Assembly (NCBI GenBank): GCA_965214285.1
Contig: OZ243946.1
Location: 372,001-436,000, forward strand
From: G963422745 sp965214285
GTDB taxonomy: Bacteria > Actinomycetota > Acidimicrobiia > Acidimicrobiales > Aldehydirespiratoraceae
Direction: 5' to 3'
DNA length: 64,000 nt
The notes beneath the pieces are model-generated. The model saw nothing but the letters and a program-made list of their open reading frames with translations. It was not told the origin of the DNA and ran no database searches. Both the position numbers and the translations under genes were made by a program. Shown here one piece after another: positions 1 to 7,921 of this stretch. The stretch's first letter is position 1. Each line of letters starts with the position of its first letter.

Positions 1-603
1 CCAGCCGATCAGCGCGCCGGGGACCGTGGTGCCCAGCACGGCTGAGCCAAGCGAGCCCTCGCCGAGCTCGGGCATGGCGAACGCCCCGAGCAGCCAGCCG
101 ACGGCCGCCCCCCAGAGCAGCCCGTTGCGCCAGCCGCGTCCGCGCAGCCAGGGCACGCCTGCGCCGACGGCCGCGCCGATCGCGGTCCAGCCGAGCAGCC
201 AGCCGATCTCGATGCTGGGCTGCGCCTCGGGCGCCAGGCGCAGGCCGATCAGCGCGCCGATGCCTGTGCCGCTCGCCAGGCCGATGAGCATCCGCCGCCG
301 GGGATCCTCGGTTCCCGCCAGCGCCAGGCCGATGGCGGCAGCGACGATGCCGCCGAGCAGCGGCGTCCAGATCAGCTCGCCGACAGCGCCGATGGCGTCC
401 GCGTCGGGCCCGCTGGGGCGCAGCAGGCGGTTGCCCTGCAGCACCAGCAGGCCGATGAAGCCGACCCCGAAGGCGCTCAGGACGTTGAATCTCCTCCAGC
501 GCCTGCTTGCCTGGTCGAAGAGCAGGTTGGCGCCGATCCACAGCGCAGCGCTCACGCCGACAGCGGCCACGATGAGGATCAGCGTGTCGAGCACTTTGCT
601 CAT
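1..603 (-). CDS. Sugar ABC transporter permease, N-terminal part (cut by window edge)
   Basis: The protein begins MSKVLDTLILIVAAVG and runs off the left edge, so only about 200 N-terminal residues are visible. They consist of several hydrophobic segments separated by short polar loops (for example residues 6-25, 43-56, 80-98 and 104-120), with no enzymatic motif. It lies downstream of a sugar-binding lipoprotein gene on the same strand, which is the usual place for a MalF/UgpA-type permease. The start ATG is preceded by a good ribosome binding site (GGAGGTGAG, about eight bases upstream). The transporter role rests mainly on gene order: the diagnostic EAA loop of ABC permeases would be beyond the edge. 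A different polytopic membrane protein is possible. Confidence 0.6.
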   Translation of the reverse strand, partial: MSKVLDTLILIVAAVGVSAALWIGANLLFDQASRRWRRFNVLSAFGVGFIGLLVLQGNRLLRPSGPDADAIGAVGELIWTPLLGGIVAAAIGLALAGTEDPRRRMLIGLASGTGIGALIGLRLAPEAQPSIEIGWLLGWTAIGAAVGAGVPWLRGRGWRNGLLWGAAVGWLLGAFAMPELGEGSLGSAVLGTTVPGALIGW

Positions 604-624
604 CGTCGGCGCTCACCTCCCCCT

Positions 625-708
625 CGGGGTTCGGCCAGGCAGGCTCGGGGTTCGACCGGGCAGGCTCGGGGTTCGACCAGGCAGGCTCGGGGTTCGATCA
701 GGCGGGCT
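625..708. repeat. Four 21-bp tandem repeats between binding-protein and permease genes
   Basis: Four head-to-tail copies of a 21-bp unit (consensus CGGGGTTCGACCAGGCAGGCT) differ at only a few positions. They occupy most of the 245-bp gap between the solute-binding protein and the permease and end just before the permease's ribosome binding site. No clear stem-loop is formed within a unit. They could space the two cistrons or affect mRNA stability, but no function can be read from the sequence. Confidence 0.85.
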
Positions 709-848
709 CGTTGCATGCGAATCGGCCGGCTCCGTGTCGTCGGGCGACAGGCGTGCATGCCGGCGGCATGGCGCGGCGAGCCGGGCAGACCGGACCGTAG
801 CACGGCCAGCCTGCCCGGCTCGATTCGCCGGATTGGGTGGGTGTGGGG

Positions 849-2246
849 TCAGCCCGTGGGCCAGCTGTCCTCGATGACGTCGGCTGCCTCGGCGGCGCTG
901 AGGTCGCCGTTGACCGCCGAGGTGCCCTCGGTCCAGAAGGTGCCTGCGCCCACGTCCGCGGGCATCAGGTCCGAGGCGTCGAAGCGCACGATGGCGGCGT
1001 TCTCCAGGATGGCCAGGAAGGACTGCTCGAGCGGCTGGTAGACGCTCGGGTCCTGGTTCCTCGCAGCCGACAGGAAGCCCGACAGGCCGCCGTCCTTGAG
1101 GGCGGTCTGAGCCTGCTGGCGTGTCTCGGCGTATTCCGGGGAGCTCATGTAGGCGAGCAGCGACATGGTGGACGGGTCGTCGTTGAACCCGGCCGCCAGA
1201 GTGCCCGCGCCGAGCACCGGGGCATCGCCGTTGATGTCGGGGAAGTAGAACACGTCGACCGCACCCTCGGAGCCGTCCGCGAACGGCGTGCCCTCGGGCA
1301 TGAACGCCGCGTAGAAGCTGGCCTGGCGGTGCATGTAGCAGTCGCCGTCGGTCAGCGGGCCGCCGTTGTCCTGGAAGGCGGTGGCCGCGATCGAGCCTGC
1401 GGAGGCGAACACGTTGTCCTCGGTCCACAGGTCGAGGACGGTCTGCATCGACTCGACGATGCGGGCGTCGTTGAACGGGATGTCGTGGGAGACCCAGTCG
1501 TCGTAGACGTCGGGGCCGTGCTGGCGCAGCACCATGTCTTCCACCCAGTCGGTGTAGGTCCAGCCGGTGGCCTGGCCCGACTCGATGCCCACGCACAGCG
1601 GCTTGGGGCCGCCATCGCCGGCCATCGTCTCGACCAGCGCGGTGAACTCGTCGAAGGTGGTGGGCACCTCGTAGCCGGCTGCCTCGAAGCGGGCCGGCTG
1701 GTACCAGACCAGCGACTTGAGGTCGGACTTGACGGGCACGCCGTACTGGGTGCCGTCGACGTTGCCGAACACGGTCCAGGCATCGGACCAGTTGGCCGCC
1801 ACCGCGGCGGCAGCCTCGTCGCTCAGGGCGACCACGTGGCCGTCGCGGGCGAACTCGGCGAGCTTGCCGGGCTGCGGGAAGATGGAGATGTCGGGCGGGT
1901 TGCCTGCCTCCACCTGCACGTTGACCTCGGCCTCCCAGTCGGCAGAGCCGAGGTACTGCACGGTCACGCCGGAGTCGGCGCTCCAGACATCGAAGGCGGC
2001 CTGAATCGAGCCGGCTTCGCTCTCGTCGCGCTCGGGGCCGGTGACGATGAGCGAGGTCTTCGGGCCGTCGCCGGAATCCCCGGAGTCCCCGGAATCGCCG
2101 TCGTCGCCGGAATCCCCGGAATCGCCGGAATCGGCGGACGCGTCGTCGCCGGAGTCGCCGGCGTCGTCGTCGTCGCCTCCGCAGGCAGCCGCGATCATCA
2201 CGAACGCGAGAAGCACTGCCAGCAGCCTCACAAGGCTTGATCGCAT
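849..2246 (-). CDS. Extracellular sugar-binding lipoprotein of an ABC importer
   Basis: This is a solute-binding protein of the family-1 (maltose/oligosaccharide) type, predicted to be tethered to the outer face of the membrane and to deliver substrate to an ABC permease. The N-terminus is a lipoprotein signal with lipobox IAAAC (Cys22), followed by an acidic Asp/Ser/Gly linker (residues 23-60) built of repeated DSGDSGD-type units. The mature domain shows typical features: the substrate-cleft stretch GNPPDISIFPQPG and GVPVKSDLKSLVWYQP. At 465 residues it has the usual length. The ATG has GGAGGG six bases upstream. A LacI operator lies about 75 bp upstream, the repressor gene precedes it, and the permease follows. 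The alpha-glucosidase two genes upstream suggests an alpha-glucoside substrate; that is inference. Confidence 0.88.
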   Translation of the reverse strand: MRSSLVRLLAVLLAFVMIAAACGGDDDDAGDSGDDASADSGDSGDSGDDGDSGDSGDSGDGPKTSLIVTGPERDESEAGSIQAAFDVWSADSGVTVQYLGSADWEAEVNVQVEAGNPPDISIFPQPGKLAEFARDGHVVALSDEAAAAVAANWSDAWTVFGNVDGTQYGVPVKSDLKSLVWYQPARFEAAGYEVPTTFDEFTALVETMAGDGGPKPLCVGIESGQATGWTYTDWVEDMVLRQHGPDVYDDWVSHDIPFNDARIVESMQTVLDLWTEDNVFASAGSIAATAFQDNGGPLTDGDCYMHRQASFYAAFMPEGTPFADGSEGAVDVFYFPDINGDAPVLGAGTLAAGFNDDPSTMSLLAYMSSPEYAETRQQAQTALKDGGLSGFLSAARNQDPSVYQPLEQSFLAILENAAIVRFDASDLMPADVGAGTFWTEGTSAVNGDLSAAEAADVIEDSWPTG

Positions 2247-2292
2247 GATTTTCCCTCCAGAAAAGCCGGATCGGTTCCGGCTTGGATCAGAT

Positions 2293-2311
2293 CCTCGGGA
2301 ATCTCCCGAGG
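2293..2311. promoter_or_regulatory. Hairpin in the leader of the binding-protein gene
   Basis: A perfect 8-bp inverted repeat (CCTCGGGA / TCCCGAGG) with a three-base loop lies between the LacI operator and the start codon of the sugar-binding lipoprotein. It would form a stable stem in the leader RNA, or on readthrough from the upstream repressor gene. No U-tract follows, so it is not a canonical terminator. A role in stabilising the abundant binding-protein mRNA is common in such operons but is inferred here. Confidence 0.5.
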
Positions 2312-2321
2312 GTTTGCGGTT

Positions 2322-2335
2322 TGCAAACGCTTACA
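2322..2335. promoter_or_regulatory. LacI-family operator upstream of the binding-protein gene
   Basis: Read on the minus strand the site is TGTAAGCGTTTGCA, matching the LacI-family palindrome TGnAAnCGnTTnCA at every fixed position. It overlaps a further perfect palindrome, GTTTGCAAAC. The site is between the repressor gene and the binding-protein gene, so the transporter probably has its own sugar-responsive promoter. The near-identical second site at 5199 supports a local regulon. Confidence 0.8.
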
Positions 2336-2414
2336 CAGCCTAGCGGCCCGGTCAAGCAAACGCGGCGCGCGCCTTGAAGGCCAGGACGCCCGGCCCAGGA
2401 GGCACCTGCCCCGC

Positions 2415-3476
2415 TCACCGCCGGCCCCCGGTGCCCGGCGGCGCCGCACCGGTGGACGAGCGGACCACCAGCCGGGTGGGGACCACCGTCGTCGGCACCG
2501 CCGGCTCTTCGCCTGCGAGCAGGTCGAGAAGCTGCCGTGCCGCCAGCGGCCCGTGGGTGTCGACGCCTTGGCGGATGGTCGTGAGCCCGAACGGCTCGGC
2601 CAGCTCGTGGTCGTCGACGCCCACGACGCTGAGCTCGCCGGGAACCTCCAGGCCTGCCTGCCGCGCGGCATGAACTGCGCCGATGGCCATCTCGTCGGAC
2701 ATGGCGAACACCGCAGTCGGCGGATCCGGCTGCTTCAGCAGCTGCTGCATCGCCTCGCCGCCGCCGTCCACCGAGAAGTTCCCCGCCGCGGTCAGCTCGG
2801 CAGGCAACGGCAGGCCCCGACGCTGCAGCTCGGCCTCGAAACCCCGTCGGCGGTCCTGGGGCACGCTGAAGTCCAGCGGGTCCTCCTCGGCTGCGATCAG
2901 CCCGATGCGGCGGTGGCCGAGATCCGCCAGATGGGCAGCGGCATCTGCGCCCACGGCCACGTTGTCGATCACCACGCCAGGGAAATGGCTGATCTTGGTC
3001 CCGGTGGTCACGGCATGCACCTTCGAGCGCAGCAGCAGGTCGCACTCGGCCTGGTCGAGGGCCAGGCCGACCATGATGATCCCCTCGCAGCACCTCTGAT
3101 CCGCGCTGCGGCTCACGAACAGGGTCCGCTGCTCGTGGCTCTGGATCGAGCTGATGATCACGTCGTAGCCGGCGTCAGTGAGCACCGCCTCGGCGCCTGC
3201 GACCACCTCGCTGAAGTACCAGGCGTTGAACACGGGCACCGCCAGGCCGATGGCGCCGCTGCGCCCGGTGGCCAGGCGGCTGGCGTTGGGGTCGGGGCGG
3301 TACTGCAGCTTCTCGGCGATCTGCTTCACCCGCAGCCGCGTGCCCGCGGCCACGTTCGGCAGGCCGCGCAGCGCCCGGCTGACCGTGGCCACCGACACGC
3401 CGGCGGCCTCGGCCACGTCCTCGATTCTGGTGCGACGGTTCTCGCCTGAGGTCATCTGGTTCTCGCCTGAGGTCAC
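2415..3476 (-). CDS. LacI-family transcriptional repressor
   Basis: The N-terminal helix-turn-helix (residues ~17-40, RIEDVAEAAGVSVATVSRAL) is a textbook LacI DNA-binding motif, followed by the hinge helix region (YRPDPNASRLATGRSGAIGL) and a periplasmic-binding-like effector domain to residue 353. It probably represses the glucosidase and transporter genes until an oligosaccharide inducer binds. The gene starts four bases after the glucosidase stop, so the two are one operon. The first fourteen residues hold a tandem duplication (MTSGENQ / MTSGENR) from a 21-bp direct repeat, so translation could start at either ATG; the second would give a protein seven residues shorter. Confidence 0.92.
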   Translation of the reverse strand: MTSGENQMTSGENRRTRIEDVAEAAGVSVATVSRALRGLPNVAAGTRLRVKQIAEKLQYRPDPNASRLATGRSGAIGLAVPVFNAWYFSEVVAGAEAVLTDAGYDVIISSIQSHEQRTLFVSRSADQRCCEGIIMVGLALDQAECDLLLRSKVHAVTTGTKISHFPGVVIDNVAVGADAAAHLADLGHRRIGLIAAEEDPLDFSVPQDRRRGFEAELQRRGLPLPAELTAAGNFSVDGGGEAMQQLLKQPDPPTAVFAMSDEMAIGAVHAARQAGLEVPGELSVVGVDDHELAEPFGLTTIRQGVDTHGPLAARQLLDLLAGEEPAVPTTVVPTRLVVRSSTGAAPPGTGGRR

Positions 3477-3480
3477 GGCC

Positions 3481-5190
3481 CTATTCTGCCACGACCGGCC
3501 CGCCGGCTGCCAAAGCCTCCACAGCCGCCAAGGCCTCCCCCGGCGCCAGCGGCGCCGGCGATCCCGACAGGTCGCTCGGGCAGTGGCCAGTCGGGCACTC
3601 GTCGGTCGGGCAGTGCTCGGCAGCGGTGCGGTGCAGCACCCGTAGGCCGGTGAGATCGATCGCCCCGAAAGCCGCCGGGTCCACGGCGGTCTCGGCGATG
3701 CGCAGCGCGCCGTCGGCGAGGGTCACCATCGAGCTGCCCGCGTTGAGCAGGAACATGTGGCTGCCGCGCCGGTAGCCGACCACCCCGGCAGGCAGATCGT
3801 CGAGGAACTCGACCTCGGCCGGCAGCCCGGCGAAACCTCGGCGCAGTTCGAGCAAAGCCCGCACGGCGTGAAGATGCGAGTCGGGGTCGGCTCGCTGCGC
3901 CTCCACCGTCTCGTGCGCCTCGTAGGCCTGGGGCAGCCAGGTACTCGCCGCGCCGGAGAAGCCGAGATTGGGGCCGGGCGCCCAGGGCATCGGGCTGCGG
4001 CACACGTCGCGTCCCGGCTCGCCTTCGTTGAGACGAGCGATCGGGTCGTGGCGCAGCTCGGCGGGGATCACAGCGTCGGCCAGGCCCAGCTCCTCGCCCT
4101 GGTACACGAACGGCGTGCCGGGCAGGCCCATCAGCATCAGGCACAGGCCCAGCGAGCGCCGGCGCCCCAGCTCGCCGCCGCCGAAACGGCTGACGGGGCG
4201 GCTCTCGTCGTGGCTGGACTGCACCCAGCCCACCTGCGAGCCGATGGCCTGATGCGCCGCCTCGAGCACCGCCCGCACGCTGTGGGCGCCCCACGGCATG
4301 CTCATTGGGGCGAACCAGAATCCCACGTGCAGCCCGTCGGGGGTCACGAGCCGCGCCAGTGCGTCGGCGTCGAGCACGTAGGTCTCGCCGATCAGCGCAG
4401 CGTCGTGGCGCTCCGCGATGCTGCGCCAGCTTCGGTAGATCTCGGCGGTCTCGCGCTGGCCGAGATCGTGGACGTGCTCGAAGCAGCGGAAACGCTCACG
4501 GGGGTTCACCAGCCCGCTGGGATCGGCGGTCATCGGGTTGTCGCGGAGCTGCTCGTCCTTGACCAGCGCATGGGCCACGTCGATCCGCACCGCATCCGCG
4601 CCGCGCCCCAGCCAGAACTCCAGGATCCGCTCGAACTCCGAGCGCACCGCCGGGTTGCGCCAGTTGAGATCGGGCTGCTCGGCCAGGAACAGATGGCAGT
4701 AGTACTGGCCGCTGCGCGGGTCCAGGGTCCAGGCGGGCCCGCCGAAGTGGCTCACCCAGTTGTTGGGCGGGCCGCCGTCGGGGGCCGGGTCGCGCCACAG
4801 GTAGTAGTCGCGGCAGGCGCCGTCGGGATCCTCCAGGGCGGCCCGGAACCACGGGTGCTCGCTGCTGGTGTGGTTAGGCACGATGTCGACGGCCATCCTC
4901 AGGCCGAGGCTGTGGGCCCGTTCGAGCACCCGGTCGAAGTCGTCGAGGTCGCCGAAGCAGGGGTCGATGCTCAGGTAGTCGGCCACGTCGTAGCCGTGGT
5001 CGGCCATCGGCGACGGGAAGAACGGCGTCGTCCACACCAGGTCGACCCCGAGCCAGGCGAGATAGTCGAGCCGGTCGTGCAGCCCGCTGAGGTCGCCAAC
5101 GCCGTCGCCGTCGCCGTCGGAGAACGAGCGGATGTAGACTTCATAGCCGACGGCGTTGTGCAGCCAGCCCGGCGAGCCTCGCTGAGTCAT
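3481..5190 (-). CDS. GH13 alpha-glucosidase / oligo-1,6-glucosidase
   Basis: A glycoside hydrolase family 13 enzyme of 569 residues that hydrolyses terminal alpha-glucosidic bonds of imported oligosaccharides, acting in the cytoplasm since no signal peptide is present. The (beta/alpha)8 signature regions are in order: VDIVPNHTS (~101-109), nucleophile Asp204 in GADAVRIDVAH, acid/base Glu269 in LIGETYV, and transition-state Asp328 in SSHDESRP. An open frame continues upstream, but the methionine at MTQRGSPGWLHNAVGYEVYI is the family-typical start and lies just downstream of a LacI operator. It is first in the operon glucosidase-lacI. Exact substrate (isomaltose, maltose, sucrose or trehalose) cannot be set from sequence alone. 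Confidence 0.9.
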   Translation of the reverse strand: MTQRGSPGWLHNAVGYEVYIRSFSDGDGDGVGDLSGLHDRLDYLAWLGVDLVWTTPFFPSPMADHGYDVADYLSIDPCFGDLDDFDRVLERAHSLGLRMAVDIVPNHTSSEHPWFRAALEDPDGACRDYYLWRDPAPDGGPPNNWVSHFGGPAWTLDPRSGQYYCHLFLAEQPDLNWRNPAVRSEFERILEFWLGRGADAVRIDVAHALVKDEQLRDNPMTADPSGLVNPRERFRCFEHVHDLGQRETAEIYRSWRSIAERHDAALIGETYVLDADALARLVTPDGLHVGFWFAPMSMPWGAHSVRAVLEAAHQAIGSQVGWVQSSHDESRPVSRFGGGELGRRRSLGLCLMLMGLPGTPFVYQGEELGLADAVIPAELRHDPIARLNEGEPGRDVCRSPMPWAPGPNLGFSGAASTWLPQAYEAHETVEAQRADPDSHLHAVRALLELRRGFAGLPAEVEFLDDLPAGVVGYRRGSHMFLLNAGSSMVTLADGALRIAETAVDPAAFGAIDLTGLRVLHRTAAEHCPTDECPTGHCPSDLSGSPAPLAPGEALAAVEALAAGGPVVAE

Positions 5191-5198
5191 CGCCGGAG

Positions 5199-5212
5199 TG
5201 TAAGCGGTTGCA
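5199..5212. promoter_or_regulatory. LacI-family operator in the glucosidase / oxidoreductase divergent promoter region
   Basis: TGTAAGCGGTTGCA matches the LacI-family consensus TGnAAnCGnTTnCA at all ten fixed positions. It begins eight bases upstream of the glucosidase ATG and lies about 45 bp upstream of the divergent oxidoreductase ATG, so one repressor could control both directions. A TAGCGT hexamer at 5244-5249, seven bases before the oxidoreductase ATG, is a plausible -10 giving a leaderless message. Confidence 0.8.
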
Positions 5213-5256
5213 CCTTGCCGCAAGGGATTCCCGGGCCTGCGACTAGCGTGCGGGCG

Positions 5257-6381
5257 ATGGGCAGCGATCCTCTGCGCTTCGGCATCGTCGGCACGGGGCT
5301 CATGGGCGTCGAGCACATTCACAACGTCAACGCCCTCGACGGGGCTTGCGTCACCGCACTCGTCGATCCCCACGCTCCTTCCTTGCAGGCAGGGATCGAA
5401 GCGGCCGACGGCGCCGTCGGGGTGTTCGACTCGCCTGTCGATCTGGCCCGCTCGGGCTCGGTCGACGCCGTGGTGATCGCCACGCCCGACAACGCCCACA
5501 TCGACAACCTGCGCGACCTGCTGGGCAGCGATCTGCACCTGCTGGTGGAGAAGCCGCTTTGCACCACGGTCGAGGACTGTCGTGAGGTGGCGGCCGCCGC
5601 GCAGGGCCGCGAGGCGCTGCTGTGGGTCGGCCTGGAGTACCGCTACATGGCGCCGGTGGCCCGGCTCGTCTCCGAGGTGCGTGCCGGCACGGTGGGCGAG
5701 GTGCGCATGGTGGCGATCCGCGAGCACCGCTTCCCGTTCCTGGTCAAGGTGGGCGACTGGAATCGGCTGAGCCGCAACACCGGCGGCACCCTGGTGGAGA
5801 AGTGCTGTCACTTCTTCGACCTGATGAACCTGGTCGTCGGCGACAGGCCCGTGCGGGTCACGGCCAGCGGCGCCCAGTCGGTGAACCACCTCAACGAGTT
5901 CTGCGGCGGCGAGCGCTCCGACATCTTGGACAACGCCTTCGTGCTGGTGGACTACGCAGGCGGGGCCAGGGCCATGCTCGATCTGTGCATGTTCGCCGAG
6001 GCCACCCACAACCAGGAGGAGATGTCGGTGGTGGGCGATCTCGGCAAGGTGGAGGCGTTCGTGCCCGAGGGCCTGGTCCGCATCGGACGCCGTGGCGAGC
6101 ACTCGATCGGCGATGTGGAGAGCGTGAGGGTCGCCAGCGAGGCGGCTGTGGCCGGGGGGCATCACGGGTCGTCGTTCGTGGAGCTGCAGCGCTTCGCCGA
6201 GGCGATCCGCTGCGGCGGCCGTGAGGAGGTGAGCGCCGCCGACGGGCTGCGCTCGGTGGCCTTGGGCGTGGCCGCGCACCGCTCCATCGACGAGGCCCGC
6301 CCAGTCGCCGTCTCCGAGGTCAGCGACCCCTCGGACTGGCCCGATCCGCTAAACTGCGCGAATCGGCTGAGCATCTGCTAG
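5257..6381 (+). CDS. Gfo/Idh/MocA-family NAD(P)-dependent oxidoreductase
   Basis: A 374-residue sugar or inositol dehydrogenase-type enzyme. The Rossmann motif GIVGTGLMG is at residues 9-17, the EKP active-site motif at 98-100, and a C-terminal substrate domain holds the GGTLVEKCCHFFDLMN signature with the catalytic His/Asp. It diverges from the glucosidase and shares the LacI operator, so a role in catabolism of the same sugar is reasonable. Its last ~12 residues differ from the decayed copies downstream: those end at DWPDPR-stop, while here a one-base loss carries the frame on to a stop inside the -10 element of the next promoter. Despite this the enzyme looks intact. It is the parent of three decayed fragments in the array that follows. 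Confidence 0.88.
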   Translation: MGSDPLRFGIVGTGLMGVEHIHNVNALDGACVTALVDPHAPSLQAGIEAADGAVGVFDSPVDLARSGSVDAVVIATPDNAHIDNLRDLLGSDLHLLVEKPLCTTVEDCREVAAAAQGREALLWVGLEYRYMAPVARLVSEVRAGTVGEVRMVAIREHRFPFLVKVGDWNRLSRNTGGTLVEKCCHFFDLMNLVVGDRPVRVTASGAQSVNHLNEFCGGERSDILDNAFVLVDYAGGARAMLDLCMFAEATHNQEEMSVVGDLGKVEAFVPEGLVRIGRRGEHSIGDVESVRVASEAAVAGGHHGSSFVELQRFAEAIRCGGREEVSAADGLRSVALGVAAHRSIDEARPVAVSEVSDPSDWPDPLNCANRLSIC

Positions 6382-6408
6382 CGTACGCGCAGAGCCGACA
6401 CCCGGCTC
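6354..6408 (+). promoter_or_regulatory. Array promoter P1 with leader hairpin
   Basis: A -35-like CTGCGC (6354-6359) is followed after 19 bases by TAGCGT (6379-6384). Downstream is a 6-bp hairpin, GAGCCG-acacc-CGGCTC (6392-6408), then a strong AAAGGAGGAG ribosome binding site. The same arrangement recurs four more times in the next 8 kb, which is the main support for it. The oxidoreductase stop codon overlaps the -10. Confidence 0.65.
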
Positions 6409-6436
6409 GCAACCGAGATCCTCAAAGGAGGAGACC

Positions 6437-6880
6437 ATGTCCATTCATCACCCCAACCCGGTCCACCGCAACCCCGCCGGCTTCCTGCGCAAGCTCCCGG
6501 CAGTGCTCGCCGCCTTCGCCCTGATCATGGCGTCCACCGTCGCCATCGACCAAGAGCCAGCCGCCGCCGCCTGCGTCTTTCACCGTCACGACACATGGCC
6601 AAACGACGACGGATGGCTGAAGTACTCGTGGGCGAAGGAAGTCCCATCGCACCACCAGAGTACCTGCAATGACGTGAATGTCGTTTGGGCCAGAGAAACT
6701 GGGCGCGTCTGGGGACAGTACCTCGACGGCGATCAATGGCGCAATAGCACCGTAGGCTCTGAGTGGGTGCGGGCTGGTCGCCAAAGGCCCTGGAGAGTGG
6801 TCGTCGAGAATCTTCACAACGAATCGCTCTACAGGGTCGCGACCCTGGTTGAGTGGAGACGCTTCGCCATCGCGGTTTAG
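6437..6880 (+). CDS. Array unit 1: small secreted protein
   Basis: A 147-residue protein of no family I recognise. The N-terminus (residues ~1-45) is a signal peptide with a positively charged n-region, hydrophobic core LPAVLAAFALIMASTVA and an AAA cleavage region. The mature ~100 residues carry two cysteines (one directly after the cleavage site, one in STCNDVNVVWA), so one disulfide is likely. The conserved C-terminal half contains QRPWRVVVENLHN.SLYRVAT and ends in FAIAV. Many Trp/Tyr/His residues and the short size suggest a compact extracellular beta domain. Three paralogues follow in the array, each placed just upstream of a lipoprotein gene, so the two products probably act together outside the cell. 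Confidence 0.8.
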   Translation: MSIHHPNPVHRNPAGFLRKLPAVLAAFALIMASTVAIDQEPAAAACVFHRHDTWPNDDGWLKYSWAKEVPSHHQSTCNDVNVVWARETGRVWGQYLDGDQWRNSTVGSEWVRAGRQRPWRVVVENLHNESLYRVATLVEWRRFAIAV

Positions 6881-6973
6881 GACAGCCAGATCTCGACGGG
6901 CGCCCGCCGAGCCTAGGCAATGCTCGGATCAGCCTGTGTAGTCCGGTTCGGCGGGTCCGTCAATGTCTCCATC

Positions 6974-7921
6974 ATGCGGCTTCTCGGAATCGGCTTGGCA
7001 ACAGTCTGCGCCTTGGCCGCTACTGCGTGTTCTGGGCAGCAGCGCGTGCCCGAGAGAACAGACCCGCAGACCGGCGACCTGGACGTGACAGAACAGCAAA
7101 GGAGTGATGCAGGTGTCGATTCTGACGGGTATGGCGGCTCAGTCTCGCCGTCGAGCGATTCCGGCGGAATCCAGGAGATCAGCATTGATGTAATCGGGTT
7201 CTTGTTCCCTGCGACTGCAGCAGACGCGAGCAATCTGTTTCCGCTGGGCAGGTTGTTCGGCGCTGTCAATCATGCCGCGATCTCAGAGTGCATGGGACAG
7301 GCCGGATTCGAGTATCCGCCATACAAGCCTGAGCAGTTTGTTCCGAGGTTCTTTGAATTTCCGGATCTGGACACGATTGCCGAGATCGGCTTTGGCATGA
7401 CCCACGACAGCGAACTCGATCCTGACCCGGCAAAGAGTCCCTTTGAGGATCTCGTGCCTCCTGAGCTTGAGGAGCAGTTCTTGGAGAGCCTGAGGACATG
7501 CGCCGACATGGCGGAGAATCCTATGCGACAACTCTTGGAAGCTGGGAATGTTCTCGAGGAACAATGGTGGAGTGAATTGTTCAGTATCGACTCCTCGCCC
7601 GCCATCGTGGAACAGTTCGCTGCCTGGCGTCAGTGCATGGCAGATGGCGGTCGACCCGTCAGCAGTCATCGAGGATTCTTTTCTGAACTCGATGGAATTC
7701 TCCTTGGTCTGCTGGACGATGGGGACCAGACCGAAGCGCGTACGGAGGAGCTAGCGGCTGCCGCGCTGTACGTTGCCTGCATGGAGCCTCTTGAGGAAGT
7801 GCGGCAGCCGCTGCGGGACGCTGCCCGCCGCCAGTTTCTCGAAGACAATTTCGAGGAAGTGCGCGCGATTCAGGAGCTGGCCGACCGTCTCATCCGCGAA
7901 GCGCAGGAGGCGCACCAGTAG
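6974..7921 (+). CDS. Array unit 1: four-cysteine lipoprotein
   Basis: A lipoprotein of about 315 residues with lipobox LAATAC, a Ser/Asp/Gly linker, then a conserved domain starting EISIDVIGFLFPATAADASN. No known family is recognised. Four cysteines recur in all paralogues in the contexts ECMGQAGFEYPP, RTCAD, RQCMADGGRP and VACMEPLEEVRQ, consistent with two disulfides on the cell surface. The C-terminus is a charged, probably helical segment (RRQFLEDNFEEVRAIQELADRL). The chosen ATG puts a short basic n-region before the hydrophobic core; an in-frame ATG at 6920 would add 18 residues but has no ribosome binding site. Base composition is visibly lower in G+C than the flanking core genes. Confidence 0.75.
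   Translation: MRLLGIGLATVCALAATACSGQQRVPERTDPQTGDLDVTEQQRSDAGVDSDGYGGSVSPSSDSGGIQEISIDVIGFLFPATAADASNLFPLGRLFGAVNHAAISECMGQAGFEYPPYKPEQFVPRFFEFPDLDTIAEIGFGMTHDSELDPDPAKSPFEDLVPPELEEQFLESLRTCADMAENPMRQLLEAGNVLEEQWWSELFSIDSSPAIVEQFAAWRQCMADGGRPVSSHRGFFSELDGILLGLLDDGDQTEARTEELAAAALYVACMEPLEEVRQPLRDAARRQFLEDNFEEVRAIQELADRLIREAQEAHQ

Noticed and set aside
625..708. Tandem repeats as a CRISPR array (also 26105, 34615, 36117)
   Set aside because: Units are directly adjacent without variable spacers and no cas genes are present.
3481..6279. One very long minus-strand reading frame spanning the glucosidase and the antisense of the oxidoreductase
   Set aside because: The part upstream of 5190 has no homology signal and is antisense to the intact Gfo/Idh gene; the glucosidase start at MTQRGSPGW fits the family. 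The frame is open only because of high G+C.
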